This document shows positions 48,601-59,688 of a stretch of 64,000 nt of DNA, in pieces. Each line of letters opens with the position of its first letter. The stretch's first letter is position 1. Source of the stretch: Amyelois transitella (Eukaryota; Arthropoda; Insecta; Lepidoptera; Pyralidae); NCBI RefSeq assembly GCF_032362555.1, contig NC_083519.1, positions 1,257,501 to 1,321,500 of the forward strand, given 5' to 3'. The translations under genes and the position numbers were made by a program. Below the pieces are notes generated by a model. That model made no database searches, was not told the origin of the DNA, and worked only from the letters and a program-made list of their open reading frames with translations.

Positions 48601-51600
48601 TTGTAACAGAAGTCGGCGGCCTGCTTGTAGTAGCGGACGAGGTTGCCGTGCACGGGCGGCGTGGCGCAGAACACGATGTCGGGACACAGGTTGTAGCGGC
48701 CGGTCTCGCAGAAGTCACGGCAGAAGCTTTAGTCAATATAACACTCACTTGTAACAGAAGTCGGCGGCCTGCTTGTAGTAGCGGACGAGGTTGCCGTGCA
48801 CGGGCGGCGTGGCGCAGAACACGATGTCGGGACACAGGTTGTAGCGGCCGGTCTTGCAGAAGTCGCAGTAACGGCACGGCACGCCTGGCTCGATGGCTAC
48901 GCGGTCACCGACCTTCAAGTGCTTCACCTTGGATCCTGTCTGGAAATTAAGTAGGCGTTTCTCGTAGGTTCTCATTGTGTTTCTCAGTTATTATTCTCCC
49001 TCAAGCACTCTGGTAAGAGTGCTTGAGGTTGAGTGCTTGAGTGATTTACTTTTTACCAACACCAGTGGTAACTGGTGTTGGTAAAAAGTAAATCCAGTGC
49101 CTAAGTTCACGTTCTTTCGTTACTTTCTCACATCCCCATTACATTTTGTTATATTAGGCTCAATACTAGATAAACTTGCATGTCGTATAAAGATATTGGG
49201 AAACATTGTACTAAATGTTAATTCCATAAGGAAGAGACAGAGCCAACGGTCTCGAAAAAACTGAAAGACACGTTTAGACGTTCGGCTTTTTAATGAATTT
49301 AGATTCAAATACCTACAATAATTCCAAGAGCCGTCTGGTTCCTGGCACCAATAAAAAAGAATACGACCACTCCATCTCTTTACCATGGATGTCGTTAAAG
49401 CCCAAGGGATAGGCTAATAAACTTGGTATTCTTTCGGGCGATGTGCTAGCAACCTGTCACTATACGAATCTCAATTCTATCATTAAGACAAACAGGTGAA
49501 CGTGACCTATCAGTCTTTACAAGACTGTAGGCTCTGTCTACCCCACAAGGCATATGGACTTGATTATATGTTCTAAAATTAACAGGTTGCTAGCCCATAG
49601 CCTACGCGGTAAAGCAACATGTTTTCCTTTTCGCTTTGTTTTCCTCCATCACAAAAAGATTTTTAAAATGCCGGACGTGTCAGTCTTCGGGACTTTAAAT
49701 TTACTTACTTGTCCATTTGCACGTGCATTATCTGTTGATCTGCCTGTTTCGCTACACGACAGCAACCTCTTAGGTTGTTTATTATTTCAATTTAACATAA
49801 CAGTGCATGGGTTATCTACGGCTGTTATCGCTTGACCTTCATTCTATCGTTGTTGTTTTTATGTTAACTGTGTTGTCAAGTATTTGCCTACATAATATTC
49901 CTACAGTTTGTTATCTAACTACACCCCGGACATTGATTTCAGTTCTTATTTCTGAAGCTTACTAACAACAAGCTTTTACCCGCCCGCGTGAATTCAGATG
50001 ATTTATTAGCACCACCTGCCCCATTTTGCAGGTGCAGCAAGCAATAGTAATAGCAAGCAGTAACAAACTGCACTGCAGCATTTACTTCAATAACGTCAAC
50101 TTCACAATAATCCAAACTTCTAATTAGAAATTGACTATAGAATCCGGACGAGAGAATGCATATTTTATTATGAATTGCTTTTATTGATAGTTTTAATGCA
50201 AGTGAAGCCGCGGTGAATGGCTAGCTAGGAGGTAGGCTATTAGCATATCAAGCCTCCTGTCGATCACGTATGTAAAACAATCCGCTGTTATCACTGATAG
50301 CGTATCACCTTGCTTTTTGCTTTATAGCCCTCATAAACTAATCCACATGTTATGAAATTTTGTACCAAATAAGATAAGTAAATTGATTTTGTTTATCAAA
50401 TTAGGTACGATGTTGCGATGCGATCAAGAGCGAAATGTCTATTTACTAAACATGCGTTTATCTCACTCATCTCTGCGTGTTGCACCCGCCTCAGAAGTAA
50501 ACATGCGTTTATATACACATATTGCACATGCCGTGTGTTTCCGGGCACCAATAGGATACGAATAGTACCACTCCATCGTCCTTAGTCGCCCTTTACGACA
50601 TCCAAAATAAAAGTCTATGCTTTTAAATGTGGAATTTTTTTTTAGGCGACGGGCTAGCATTCTGTCCCTGTTTCGTAAAAGGCGACTAAGGGATAAGCTT
50701 ACAAACTTGAGATTCTTTTTTAGGCGATGGGCAAACAACCTGTCACTATTTGAATCTCAATTCTATCATTAAGCCAAACAGCTGAACGTGGCCCATCAGT
50801 CTTTAAGGCTGCTGGCTCTGTCTACCCCGCAAGGGATATAGACGTGATTATATACATATATGTATGTTTATTGCACAACAAGACATCACACCTCTGGTTT
50901 TGGGGGGTACAGTGGCGACATCTCTACGATAAAACTCACTAGGTACAATACATTTGCGGTGTTAGGTTATATTATTTATTCTTCCATGTTTAGTCGATTT
51001 TATTATTCTAACTTGACCGTTGAATTTCTGACTATCTCGACAGAGTAAAGTAGCTTCTCCATCCCTTCCTGTGGGGGCAACTTATAGGCAGTTGAGAAAG
51101 CAAGTAAGAGTATATATTTTATTATGAGACAGAAAAGGGGGTTGAATTTATATTCAGCTCGCTATAACAAGTTAAAAAAAGAACTATAATAAGTATAGCG
51201 TAAGTGTGCGAATTAGGTAAATTCTATTCATTCATTCTTATAATCACGTCTATATCCCTTGTAGAGACAGCCAGCGATCTTGAAAGACTGATAGGCCACG
51301 TTCAGCTGTTAGGTTGCAAGCCCATAACCTAAAAGAAAATCCCGAGTATATAAGCCTTTCCCTAAAAAATTAAAACAAATATAAATTATATTTAATTTAT
51401 TGAATAGGTAGGTAATTAAAATATTGCAAGTATTGCGAACACCTATTGTCAATTCTGTATTCTGAAAACTCTTGAAACATTTTGATTTAGCACATGTAAA
51501 TGTAATGGTACCTACCTACATTATTGCTGTAGTGAAGCAATTTGTACGGCCGGTTGGGTGTATTGATGAATCCAATTTATATTCATGCGACGATTACCAG

Positions 51601-54600
51601 CTATTGTCTAAGAATAGCACTTGTTCAACAGATGTTACAAATTGAAGTTTATGTTTCTAAGTGAATTTCCACTTTTGTTATTATACTCTGCTCAGTTATA
51701 TCAATAAGTTTATAAATGTATCTGACGTTTTAATGAAGAAAAATAACAGATAACTTTAGGTCAGGTCAAAAGTACCCGAAACCGCCGAGCTTGCATGAAG
51801 AGAGTTATGAATGTGGATGAAGCGAAGGAAATATGCAGAGATCGTGGCAAGTGGAAAGAGGTAGTCTCTGCCTACCCCTCCGGGAAAGAGGCGTGATTTT
51901 ATGTATATGTATGTATAACTTTCGCGTTATACTATTTATACCTTGAACCTTCAGTTTTCGGTGACCACGGATCATTGTAACATGATTCTAAACTTCCGAG
52001 ATAAAATAAAGGTGCGTTACTTGCGCGTGGTGTGCGTTACGTACTTACCAATAGTGCCGTGTGGTTCCTGGCACCAATACAAAAAAAGAATAGGACCACT
52101 CCACCTCTTCCCCATGGATGTCGTAAAAGGCGACTAAGGGATAGGCTTACAAACTTGGGATTCTCTTTTAGGCGATGGGCTAGCAACCTGTCACTATTTG
52201 AATCTCAATTCTATCATTAAGCAACATAGCTGAACGTGGCCATTTAGTATTTTCTAGACTGTTGGCTCTGTCCACCCCGCAAGGGATATAGACGTGACCA
52301 TATGTATGTATGTCACGTGCGCGTTTAATATAATTTTGAGTTAGTATTTAAGCAAAAACAAGAACATCATCTCCGTTATCACAACAGCAAAAGTATGTTT
52401 CTTGTGCATATATTATCAAGTTGACATAGCAAACTACCTACTTTTTTGCAAACGTAATACAAGTGGAAAGGTCATGGCCACAGATTATATAATCTGTGGA
52501 GCCATACCATTTATAACTGGTTGGTTCTACGTCATAAGGCGGTGTGGCGCGCAGGCGAGCCTTGTTTGTTTAAGTACTTAGTAGGTTCTTACATATGGTC
52601 ACGTCTATATCCCTTGTGGACTAGACAGAGCCAACAGTCTTGAAAAGACTGATAGGCCACGTTCAGCTATTTGGCTTAATGATAGAATTGAGATTAGAAC
52701 AGTTACAGGTTACTAGCCCAGCGCTTAAAAAAAGAATCCCAAGTTTGTAAGCCTATATGTACCTTAGTCGCATTTTACGACATCCATGGGAAAGAAATAG
52801 AGTGGTCCAATTCTTTTTTTTGTATTGGTGCCGGGAACCACACGGCATACACGTTTAGTGAGCCGTTAAAAGGCAACTCTTGATTGCCGGAAACTATATC
52901 ACCAAGTTGTGTTAAAATTTAAGAAATAAAGAAGTATTAGGGACCCTGAATACCGTATTATTAAACAACCTTACGAAGTTTACACGTAGAGACAAAATAA
53001 AACGGAAACATCTAAAACCTTAAACTAAACATTCGTGTACCCACAATATAACATGAACTTCAAGCTAAAAAATATTGGAAGAATATAAAAAAGAAATTAT
53101 CACTAGGAATTATCATTGAAAGATATACAATTATACCAATTTACCTTTTTAAAGCTTAATCTATACTTATATTATAAAGCTGAAGAGTTTGTTTGTTTGA
53201 ACGCACTAATCTCAGGAACTACTGGCTCTAATTGAAAAATTATTTTTGTGTTGAATAGACCATTTGTCGAGGAAGGCTTTAGGCTATATAACATCACGCT
53301 GCAACTATTAGGAGCGAAGAAATAATGGCAAATGTGAAAAAAACGGGGAAAATTATTCATCCTTGAGGGCTTCAATGATGTCCAAAAAACTATTCCATGC
53401 GGACAAAGTCGCGGGCACAGTTATTAAAAATATAAACTTGGTTACCTTAGCGACGACCCCGGCAGCCTCGTGGCCCATGATCATTGGCTCCTTCAGCACG
53501 AAATGACCGCAGACCCCGCTCTGCCAGTAGTGCACATCAGAGCCGCAGATACCCACACAGTCCATGCGAAGAAGCACCTCTGAAAAACATAGATACAAAT
53601 ACATACATTCATATGGTCACGTCTATATCCCTTGCGGGGTTGACAGAGCCAACAGTCTTGAAAAGACTGAATGGCCACGTTCAGCTATTTGGCTTAATGA
53701 TAGAATTGAGATTCGAATAGTGACAGGTTGCTAGCCCATCGCCTAAAAGAAGAAACCCAAGTTTTTAAGCCTATCCCTTAGTCGCCTTTTACGACATCCA
53801 TGGGAAAGAGATGGAGTGGTCCTATTCTTTTTTGTATCGGTGCCGGGAACCACACGGCAATAGATATAAATATATGAAATATTTCAGCAATGTAGAGCAA
53901 ATTATAGACTGATAATACCTACCTACTCTCAAATACCTAGTTTTCGTTTTTCCTAGGCCTCTGTGGCGCAGCGGTAATACGCTTGTCTGTGACACCGGAG
54001 ACGAACCCGGGACGGGTTCGAATCCCGGTCAAGGCACGATGAGAAACGAACTTTCTCTGATTGGTCTTGGATGTTTATCTAAGTACTACCTTCCGGTGGG
54101 TATCGTTAAATCCCCCCATTTCTGGGGAGGCCTTAGTCCAGCAGCTAAAAAATTCTCATTTAGATTCAAGTTGCTACCTTCGTGTTCTGGAATGCGCCTG
54201 ATGAAATTAAGAAGCAACAGGATATGTCAACATTTAGTATTGTACGCTTTCAAAATCCATATTAGATTCAAATTGTCTCTTGAGTTTGAGTTTTTATTCA
54301 AATTCCGACATGTCCACTACGAGACACTCTGTATAAATCATACTGCTGATGCTCATGAGCTTTATAGCACGCAATAAGATCTTAGAATCTTTAAGCATGT
54401 TTCTGAATAAACCCTGTGTTATTATAATAAAGCGTAAATTGAAGGAAGTAATAAAATAGATAAAAGAACTGTCGGGCTAATTCGTGGAAAGCGAAGCAGG
54501 GAACTCTCAGCTGTTTAAATAAAATAATGACAAATCTTATTTACGGTAGTTAAATGTTATTTTGCGACCAACTTTTCAAGAAAAATTATGTAATCGGGAA

Positions 54601-57600
54601 TGCGATCGAGAACGAGTTGTGAAGACTTATCTATACTAATATTATAAAGCTGAGGAGTTTGTTTGTTTGTTTGAACGCGCTAATCTCAAGAACTACTGGT
54701 TCAAATTGCAAAAATATTTTTGCGTTGAATAGATCATTTATCGAGGAAGGCTTAAGGCTGTATAATATCGCGCTGCAACTGGTAGGAGCGAAGGAAGAAT
54801 GGAAAATTAAAAAAAAAACGGGGAAAATTATTCATCCCTGAGGATATCAATGATGCCCAAAATAACTATTCCACGCGGACGAAGTCTCGGGCACAGCTAG
54901 TATTAATATATAGGTCTTCTGAATAACACTTTTGCTTGTTACAGCCGTGTCACTGACCTCATGATTCTGTATCAAAGACCCTCCATTCACCTGTCCACAA
55001 GGTTATGATGTCAGGCACCTCAGCTAAATACTAAGTCTACGTCTTACTGATAACGATCGTTCATCAAACTATCTTTTGTGGCAATGTCACGGACTCATTG
55101 ACATTATAAATCTCATGAAAGCGTTAGAGTGATAAAATTTTCTGTTTAAATATTTGTTGGTAGGTTTGCTAGACTTGACAGGGCTCTTTTCCTAGCCCTA
55201 TGTTATTGTTAAATGTCAATAAAATTGGTGCATTACTTTCTGAGTTTACTATTACCACAAAATACAGAAATTAAGTTGGTATAGTAGAACCGCCTAAATG
55301 AGTCCTCGCCCGCGGAGTACAGGGGCGCGGGGGTATGACGACGAAGGGGAACGAAAGAGGTGCGGGCGGCGGTCGAGCGTAGCGTGTAATACAAGGGGCG
55401 AAATGTTACTGGACATTTCTTGAGATATGTGACGTCATAGTGGTTAGCGGCAAACAGGTGAAGATTTTTATTAAAAAAATAATAATGGCTATACAAAATT
55501 TGAATGAAACAACTGTAAACTATACAACGTGTTCCTTTTGTTATCCCATAACTCCATGGTATCAACGAGACCACGTACATGAATTAAATAGCATAAGCAT
55601 TTTTCGATTATTGTTATTTTCAAATTTTTATTTTTCATACAAAACAATTCGATAAAAATGTGATTTTATGATATATAGGTATGATATGTAGGTAAAAAAA
55701 AGGTAATAAAGTTATGTATGTAATATTTATTTATGCAAAATTTATCAAAATTATAAATCAATCACTTATGTCCATAATATCACTATCACTGGAACTTGAT
55801 TCTTCACTTTCACAACAGCCATCATCAGAATCATCAGAATCGTCTTGCACATTAATAATAAAATCAACAACTTCATCTAGGACTCCATCATGTTTGCAAT
55901 ATTCGTCTTCGATTTTAATCACGTGTTTAACACAATTCTCCCATTTCTCTTTGGGATATTCAGCAAATAATCTCTCTAATATTTCTTTTTTCTGGTCCAA
56001 ATTAGAGTCGATACTTTTTTGTGCTAATTGTCCTTTGATATCACCCCAGACCAACTCAATTGGGTTCAGGTCTGGGTGATATGGAGGCAAACGCAATACT
56101 TCGTGTCCGTTTCTTTTCAATACCTCGTCAATTTTGTAAATATCTTCTGTGAAATTACTTTTAATTAATTTATATAAGTCATCCTTTCTAAGTTTTTCAT
56201 CAAAAGGCACGTTATGTCGTCGTAGCCATTCTTGCATAGTTGGCTTGGTAGAAGCCATAGTTGGCTTTTTCTCTTCTCGAACCGAATGATAAGCTGCGTT
56301 GTCCATTACTATGACAGAATTTTGCGGTATATTAGGCATGAGCTTTTCATTTATCCATTTACTGAAATTTGCGAAATTCATAGAATCGTGATAATCACCT
56401 GTTTTACATTTGGATTTGAATATCACAAGGGCTCCGTCTACAAATCCAATTTGACCTCCACAATGTACGATGATCAAACGGTCCCCTTTACCAATATGAG
56501 ATAGAACGCCAAGTTCATCCTTTGATTGCCAACATTTTGAAACGTTATGAGACGCGTTTACATAAGTTTCGTCAAGGTATAAAATATGTCTTCCTTCTCT
56601 ACGATATTTTTTAATAGTATTTAGGTATTTCCACCTCCACGATGTGATATTTGGCTGTTCGATAAGGAGTTTCCTTTTAGATCCGCATTTCTTAAATTTA
56701 AAACCTAGATCATGTAATAATAGCCTTAAATATTCCCTGCCGCAGTGTAATATATTCTCTTCTCTAAGTACAGCGTTCAAAGTTTTCAGAGTAGGTATTT
56801 TTTTGAAAATTGTGTAAAACTGAGTGACTTTTCTTCTTACCACTCCTTTTGTGAAATCGTCTATTTCCACTCTTTTTCTACGAACCTGTTTTGGTTTTCT
56901 CGGTGATTTAAATCTCTCGTTGTCATTTAATGCTTTCCCTTGTTGTACAATTCTAGATACAGTCTTTTCTGATAGTCCAGTAACTTCTGCTACAGTTTTA
57001 TTTAAAGGTATATCTTGTTTATATTCATCAGAATTTGGGTCGAGTTTCTTTTTTCTAAAATATTCATATACGTTAAACGCCATTTGTTTGCACTGACTAT
57101 TAATTCTATGTCCGAAAATATTTCGACTCATCTTGAGAATGTAATCTCATGTATAATTTTCACAAGGCGTCCGCAACTGTCAACACGTGTGATCGCTAAC
57201 CGCGTAGCGAGCGAACTGAGTTTTTACAAGAATGCGCCCGCCGCCCGCACCTCTCTCGGTCCCCTTCGTCGTCATACCCCCGCGCCCCTGTACTCCGCGG
57301 GCGAGGACTCATTTAGGCGGTTCTACTATAGGTACATTTTGTATTTTATTTTTGTAATTAATATTAAGTATGGATAGAACCCTGGGATGGGCAAAAAATT
57401 ATAGCAATCTTAAGGCCACGTCTATCCCGTCTTAAGTAAAGAACGTGTCGTGCTGTTTTAATGGACCCTAATATATATATTTTGATCCATTTCCGTGCCG
57501 CTCCGTCGTTGCTAGGCCAATGTCACGGTCACATTCTTGGCATATCCTCGTGAAATTACACGGCTAAATTAGTCACATTGTTTCCTCAGTTCCCGCTAGT

Positions 57601-59688
57601 TCAATTGGTCAGTTGTATTTATTTATTCCCTACAGTTCAATTGGTTAGTTAGTTAATTAAGATATTGCTTTCCATGTGAGATTGGTCACAAAGAAAAGAT
57701 TGTACCGTGTGGTTCCCGGCACCATTACAAGAAAGAATAGGACCACTCCATCTCTTTCCTACGGATGTCGTAAAAGGCGACTAAGGGATAGGCTTATAAA
57801 CTTGGGATTCCTATTTTAGGCGATGGGCTAGCAACCTGTCACTATTTGAATCTCAATTCTATCTTAAAGCCAAATAGCTGAACGTGGCCTATCAGTCTTT
57901 ACAAGACTGTTGGCTCTGTCTACCCCGCAAGGGATATAGACGTGATTGTGTGTGAGTGAAAAGATTGTTTACCAGAAGCGGCTTCTCTTCACGAGCAGAT
58001 CGTTAAAGTCAATCAAGGAATAGGTTTATTAATTTGGCTTGACTCCTTTAAGCGAGGCGGTAGCTGTCTTTTTTGTAAACTGTACATAAACAATCATACA
58101 CATGTGTTGATTAATTAGGTATTATGATGTGTAAAGTTATCTTATTCAAAGATTAGGTATGTAGTTATCTAAGTTTATTACTATTCCTTGGTATATAACG
58201 TAAATATTATGTAATAAAATTTTATGAATTAATTTATTTATCACGACAAAAAAAAATTTCATTTCTGTAAATGATAAGATAACTGCACGGAAAATTTTAT
58301 TTTTTGTACTCGACAAAACGTTGTTGCTAAACGTTTATTACTTTTTTACCACATTGATTTGACATTGAAAGTATGCATAATACTTTAAAATACCTACTTA
58401 CTTAACAGTTTGGAAAAAATATTATTGTTTCTTTTTCTGTTGATTTCTATTAATCTTCTCCTCCTAAGCTTTAAAAGTCTGCTTTTCGTAATAGTTTATT
58501 GAGAAATAGGAGGATTAAAACTTGTTTCGTCAAAATCAAATAAGGGAAAACGAAGGTCAGTTGAAAATTTACTTCGTTGAATGCGGTTTACATAAACGTA
58601 TTTGATTTAGATAATACTACAATTTCTACTTTGATTTGGCTATATAAAATTGGCATGGGAATATTAGCACGAGAATAGGATACCATAGTATATTATATCT
58701 TTTATAGGTCTGGATAATTGTAGTCTCCTCAGGTATCGCGAAAAACTAGTATCAGCTAGTACCTAATGAACCAAGAAGGTACTATATTAAATACACACCG
58801 TCATCCTGTATTTCGGGTATTGGAGTCTGCACCTGTAAATAAAATTGTTACAAGTATCAATAAATAAATAATCTTTATAGCATCGCCAAGCCTTTCGGTC
58901 TTTTTACGACTGTAGAATCTGTCAACCCTGTAAGTGGATATAACCTGATTATATGTATGTGTTACATACACATACATGTATAGCATCAATAGATTAAAAT
59001 TAAAAAAATTTATTCATTATTATAGGATACTTCATTTCGCTTAATAATTGTCAAATCTTTTAGTTTCACACACAAATAAATTCTTCAAGGCGTCAATGCA
59101 GAAGAAGCGGTAACAAACTGCACTGCAGCATTTTTCTAATATCAATACATATAACAAAACAGTAAAGTTGTGGGGTACTTTTTCCACTTTCGATTTCTTT
59201 GTAAATAAAATCAGTTTGTTGAACTTATTCGGCAATCTAGTAGGTAGTTTTAAAAATATACATTTTTTTTTGTAAAAAAAATGCATCAGATAGTGCTTTC
59301 TCAATAGTAAGAAAGTAGCATACAATTCCACGCACATAAGTAGTGTTATCTTTACTTTTCCTACGAATTAAACTATGAAGCCTGTAAGTCTACAAGAAAC
59401 TTGTTGGCATACGATCGATAAAACGAACAGCATCTTGAGCTAATGAAAACTATTCATTTATTTCCAAGTTCAATAGAATGACTGAACCAGTTACTAACAT
59501 AAAACAAAATCTATAGTTTAAAATGACTCTAAAAATTTCTATTTACACTTAAAAATTTAAAATCAGATTCCTAAAAGCATTAATAATATTCTACAAAAGT
59601 GTTAAAAAAACAATAGAAGTAAATATTGACTTACTAATCTCAAATCCTTGGGTTTGACGAGAAGTGCGGATAAATTGTCTTGTGCCAT
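45674..59688 (-). CDS. SORD: Sorbitol dehydrogenase paralogue 2, intact
   Basis: Eight exons on the minus strand: 59635-59688, 58799-58832, 53446-53579, 48749-48939, 47491-47675, 46865-47043, 46349-46470 and 45674-45851. Total 1077 nt, or 358 aa, the usual family length. Start at 59688 ([13 protein letters not shown]). Catalytic zinc ligands are in [11 protein letters not shown] and MGHEAAG, the structural zinc cysteines in [16 protein letters not shown], the active-site Glu in [12 protein letters not shown], the Rossmann motif is LGAGPIGL, and the C-terminus is [15 protein letters not shown]. Expected to oxidise sorbitol and related polyols with NAD in the cytosol (polyol pathway). The first seven exons have exactly the lengths of those in paralogue 1, showing tandem gene duplication. 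Introns 2 and 3 are swollen by repeats, including a DDE transposon. Confidence 0.93.
46806..46850 (-). repeat. Partial copy of sorbitol dehydrogenase 2 exon 6 in the next intron
   Basis: GCTGCTGGTGACCAGAGACT plus CCAACGAGGTGGAGCTGGTG repeats exon positions 46958-46998 at a distance of 152 bp, with a few changes. It lies just after the donor of that exon. The exon end itself is not included in this copy. Confidence 0.8.
47160..47325 (+). mobile_element. Family B element, 5'-truncated
   Basis: CTTGAGATTCTTCTTTTAGG, AACCTGTCACTATTTGAATC and CAGCTCTACCCCGTAAAGG are recognisable. Lies in sorbitol dehydrogenase 2 intron 5. Confidence 0.6.
47333..47498 (-). repeat. 83-bp duplication of the exon 5 donor of sorbitol dehydrogenase 2
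   Basis: ATCCACTG starts both units (47333 and 47416). Each unit, read on the minus strand, contains TTATTACAG/GTGAGGATCT, the last nine exon bases with a perfect donor, followed by a family B head fragment (GTGTGGTTCTCAGCACG). Confidence 0.85.
47908..48748 (-). repeat. 148-bp tandem array of the sorbitol dehydrogenase 2 exon 4 end and donor
   Basis: ACACTCACTTGTAACAG recurs at 48001, 48149, 48297, 48445, 48593 and 48741, an exact 148-bp period. The 48741 copy is the genuine exon end. Five complete extra units plus a partial one (47908-48000) follow in the intron. Each carries about 113 nt of the exon (from GACTTCTGC onward) with its donor GTGAGT. Two unit types alternate (GTGTCGCAG/CCAGTCTTG versus GTGGCGCAG/CCGGTCTCG), giving a 296-bp dimer. 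Confidence 0.95.
48997..49094. repeat. Two adjacent perfect hairpins with the same TGGTAA loop
   Basis: Hairpin 1 has a 12-bp stem CCTCAAGCACTC (48999-49010), loop TGGTAA and right arm 49017-49028. Hairpin 2 has a 23-bp stem whose left arm is 49043-49065 (ending CCAACACCAG), loop TGGTAA (49066-49071) and right arm to 49094. GAGTGCTTGAG is also repeated directly between them. It sits in intron 3 of sorbitol dehydrogenase 2, about 60 bp upstream of the duplicated exon 4. Confidence 0.9.
49330..49570 (+). mobile_element. Family B element, preceded by an inverted family B fragment
   Basis: 49360-49570 matches family B in plus orientation, while 49185-49310 matches it inverted (GAGACAGAGCCAACGGTCTC). 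The two form a loose inverted pair. Confidence 0.6.
50530..50860 (+). mobile_element. Family B element with internal duplication
   Basis: The TTTTTTAGGCGA(C/T)GGGC block occurs twice (about 50640 and 50722) and GTCGCCCTTTACGACATCC is inverted relative to the rest, so this is a rearranged or nested copy ending ATATAGACGTGATTATAT. Confidence 0.6.
51235..51370 (-). mobile_element. Family B element, inverted, internally deleted
   Basis: ATCACGTCTATATCCCTTG, GAAAGACTGATAGGCCACG and ATAAGCCTTTCCCT are kept; about half the body is missing. Confidence 0.55.
51758..51915 (+). mobile_element. Orphan LINE 3' end
   Basis: The plus strand encodes [20 protein letters not shown] and SAYPSGKEA, the terminal part of an RTE-like reverse transcriptase ORF, followed by TTATGTATATGTATGT. 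Same family as 32150-32310 and 36575-36725. Confidence 0.65.
52050..52310 (+). mobile_element. Family B element, full copy
   Basis: From AGTGCCGTGTGGTTCC to ATAGACGTGACCATATGTAT with all internal blocks. Close to consensus. Confidence 0.8.
52590..52855 (-). mobile_element. Family B element, inverted full copy
   Basis: From ATATGGTCACGTCTATATCC to CCGGGAACCACACGGCATAC. It faces the 52050-52310 copy, so the two form an inverted pair about 280 bp apart. Confidence 0.8.
53160..53420 (+). mobile_element. Non-autonomous Helitron beside sorbitol dehydrogenase 2 exon 3
   Basis: Begins TCTATACTTATATTATAAAG and ends GTCGCGGGCACAG with a decayed CTAG. The end is 24 bp from the exon 3 donor (53444-53445). 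Confidence 0.7.
53605..53865 (-). mobile_element. Family B element, inverted, directly upstream of exon 3
   Basis: CATATGGTCACGTCTATATC to GCCGGGAACCACACGGCA. It starts about 25 bp from the exon 3 acceptor (53580-53581), leaving a very short splice-site context. Confidence 0.8.
53956..54085 (+). mobile_element. SINE family A, head portion
   Basis: GGCCTCTGTGGCGCAGCGG, TACGCTTGTCTGTGACACCG and GGGTTCGAATCCCGGTC, then the body is lost after TTGGATGTTTATCTAAGTA. Confidence 0.75.
54630..54900 (+). mobile_element. Non-autonomous Helitron, complete ends
   Basis: A/TCTATACTAATATTATAAAG at the left and GTCTCGGGCACAGCTAG/T at the right (CTAG 54897-54900), consistent with insertion between A and T. 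It shares ends with the 1-kb copy at 18855-19900. Confidence 0.8.
55282..57328 (-). mobile_element. Complete IS630-Tc1-mariner-type transposon, about 2.05 kb
   Basis: Both ends read TAGTAGAACCGCCTAAATGA inward, flanked by TA (55280-55281 and 57329-57330). The inverted repeats run about 90 bp (55282-55371 and 57238-57328), are GC rich and nearly identical. One intact transposase ORF lies between on the minus strand. It lies in intron 2 of sorbitol dehydrogenase 2. Intact ORF and repeats suggest recent activity. Confidence 0.9.
55758..57131 (-). CDS. DDE transposase of the IS630-Tc1-mariner superfamily
   Basis: 457 aa, no breaks, Met at 57131. An N-terminal helix-turn-helix ([20 protein letters not shown]) is followed by a second DNA-binding region ending near residue 150, then the catalytic core. 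The core has the first Asp in LYLDETYVN, the second in [11 protein letters not shown] and the Glu in [15 protein letters not shown] count 81 residues between the second Asp and the Glu, much longer than the 34 of mariner/Tc1. This places it with long-spaced DDE families of the superfamily. A Ser/Asp-rich acidic tail ends the protein. It should cut and paste at TA sites using the flanking inverted repeats. Confidence 0.9.
   Translation of the reverse strand: MSRNIFGHRINSQCKQMAFNVYEYFRKKKLDPNSDEYKQDIPLNKTVAEVTGLSEKTVSRIVQQGKALNDNERFKSPRKPKQVRRKRVEIDDFTKGVVRRKVTQFYTIFKKIPTLKTLNAVLREENILHCGREYLRLLLHDLGFKFKKCGSKRKLLIEQPNITSWRWKYLNTIKKYRREGRHILYLDETYVNASHNVSKCWQSKDELGVLSHIGKGDRLIIVHCGGQIGFVDGALVIFKSKCKTGDYHDSMNFANFSKWINEKLMPNIPQNSVIVMDNAAYHSVREEKKPTMASTKPTMQEWLRRHNVPFDEKLRKDDLYKLIKSNFTEDIYKIDEVLKRNGHEVLRLPPYHPDLNPIELVWGDIKGQLAQKSIDSNLDQKKEILERLFAEYPKEKWENCVKHVIKIEDEYCKHDGVLDEVVDFIINVQDDSDDSDDGCCESEESSSSDSDIMDISD
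57700..57955 (+). mobile_element. Family B element, full copy
   Basis: ACCGTGTGGTTCCCGGCACC to ATATAGACGTGATTGTGTG, all blocks present. Confidence 0.8.

Noticed and set aside
47892-48877. Many short Arg/Ala-rich frames on both strands
   Set aside because: Shadows of the 148-bp exon array of sorbitol dehydrogenase 2 in wrong frames.
54039-54377. 112-aa plus-strand frame
   Set aside because: Begins inside a SINE family A copy and shows no domain or splice support.
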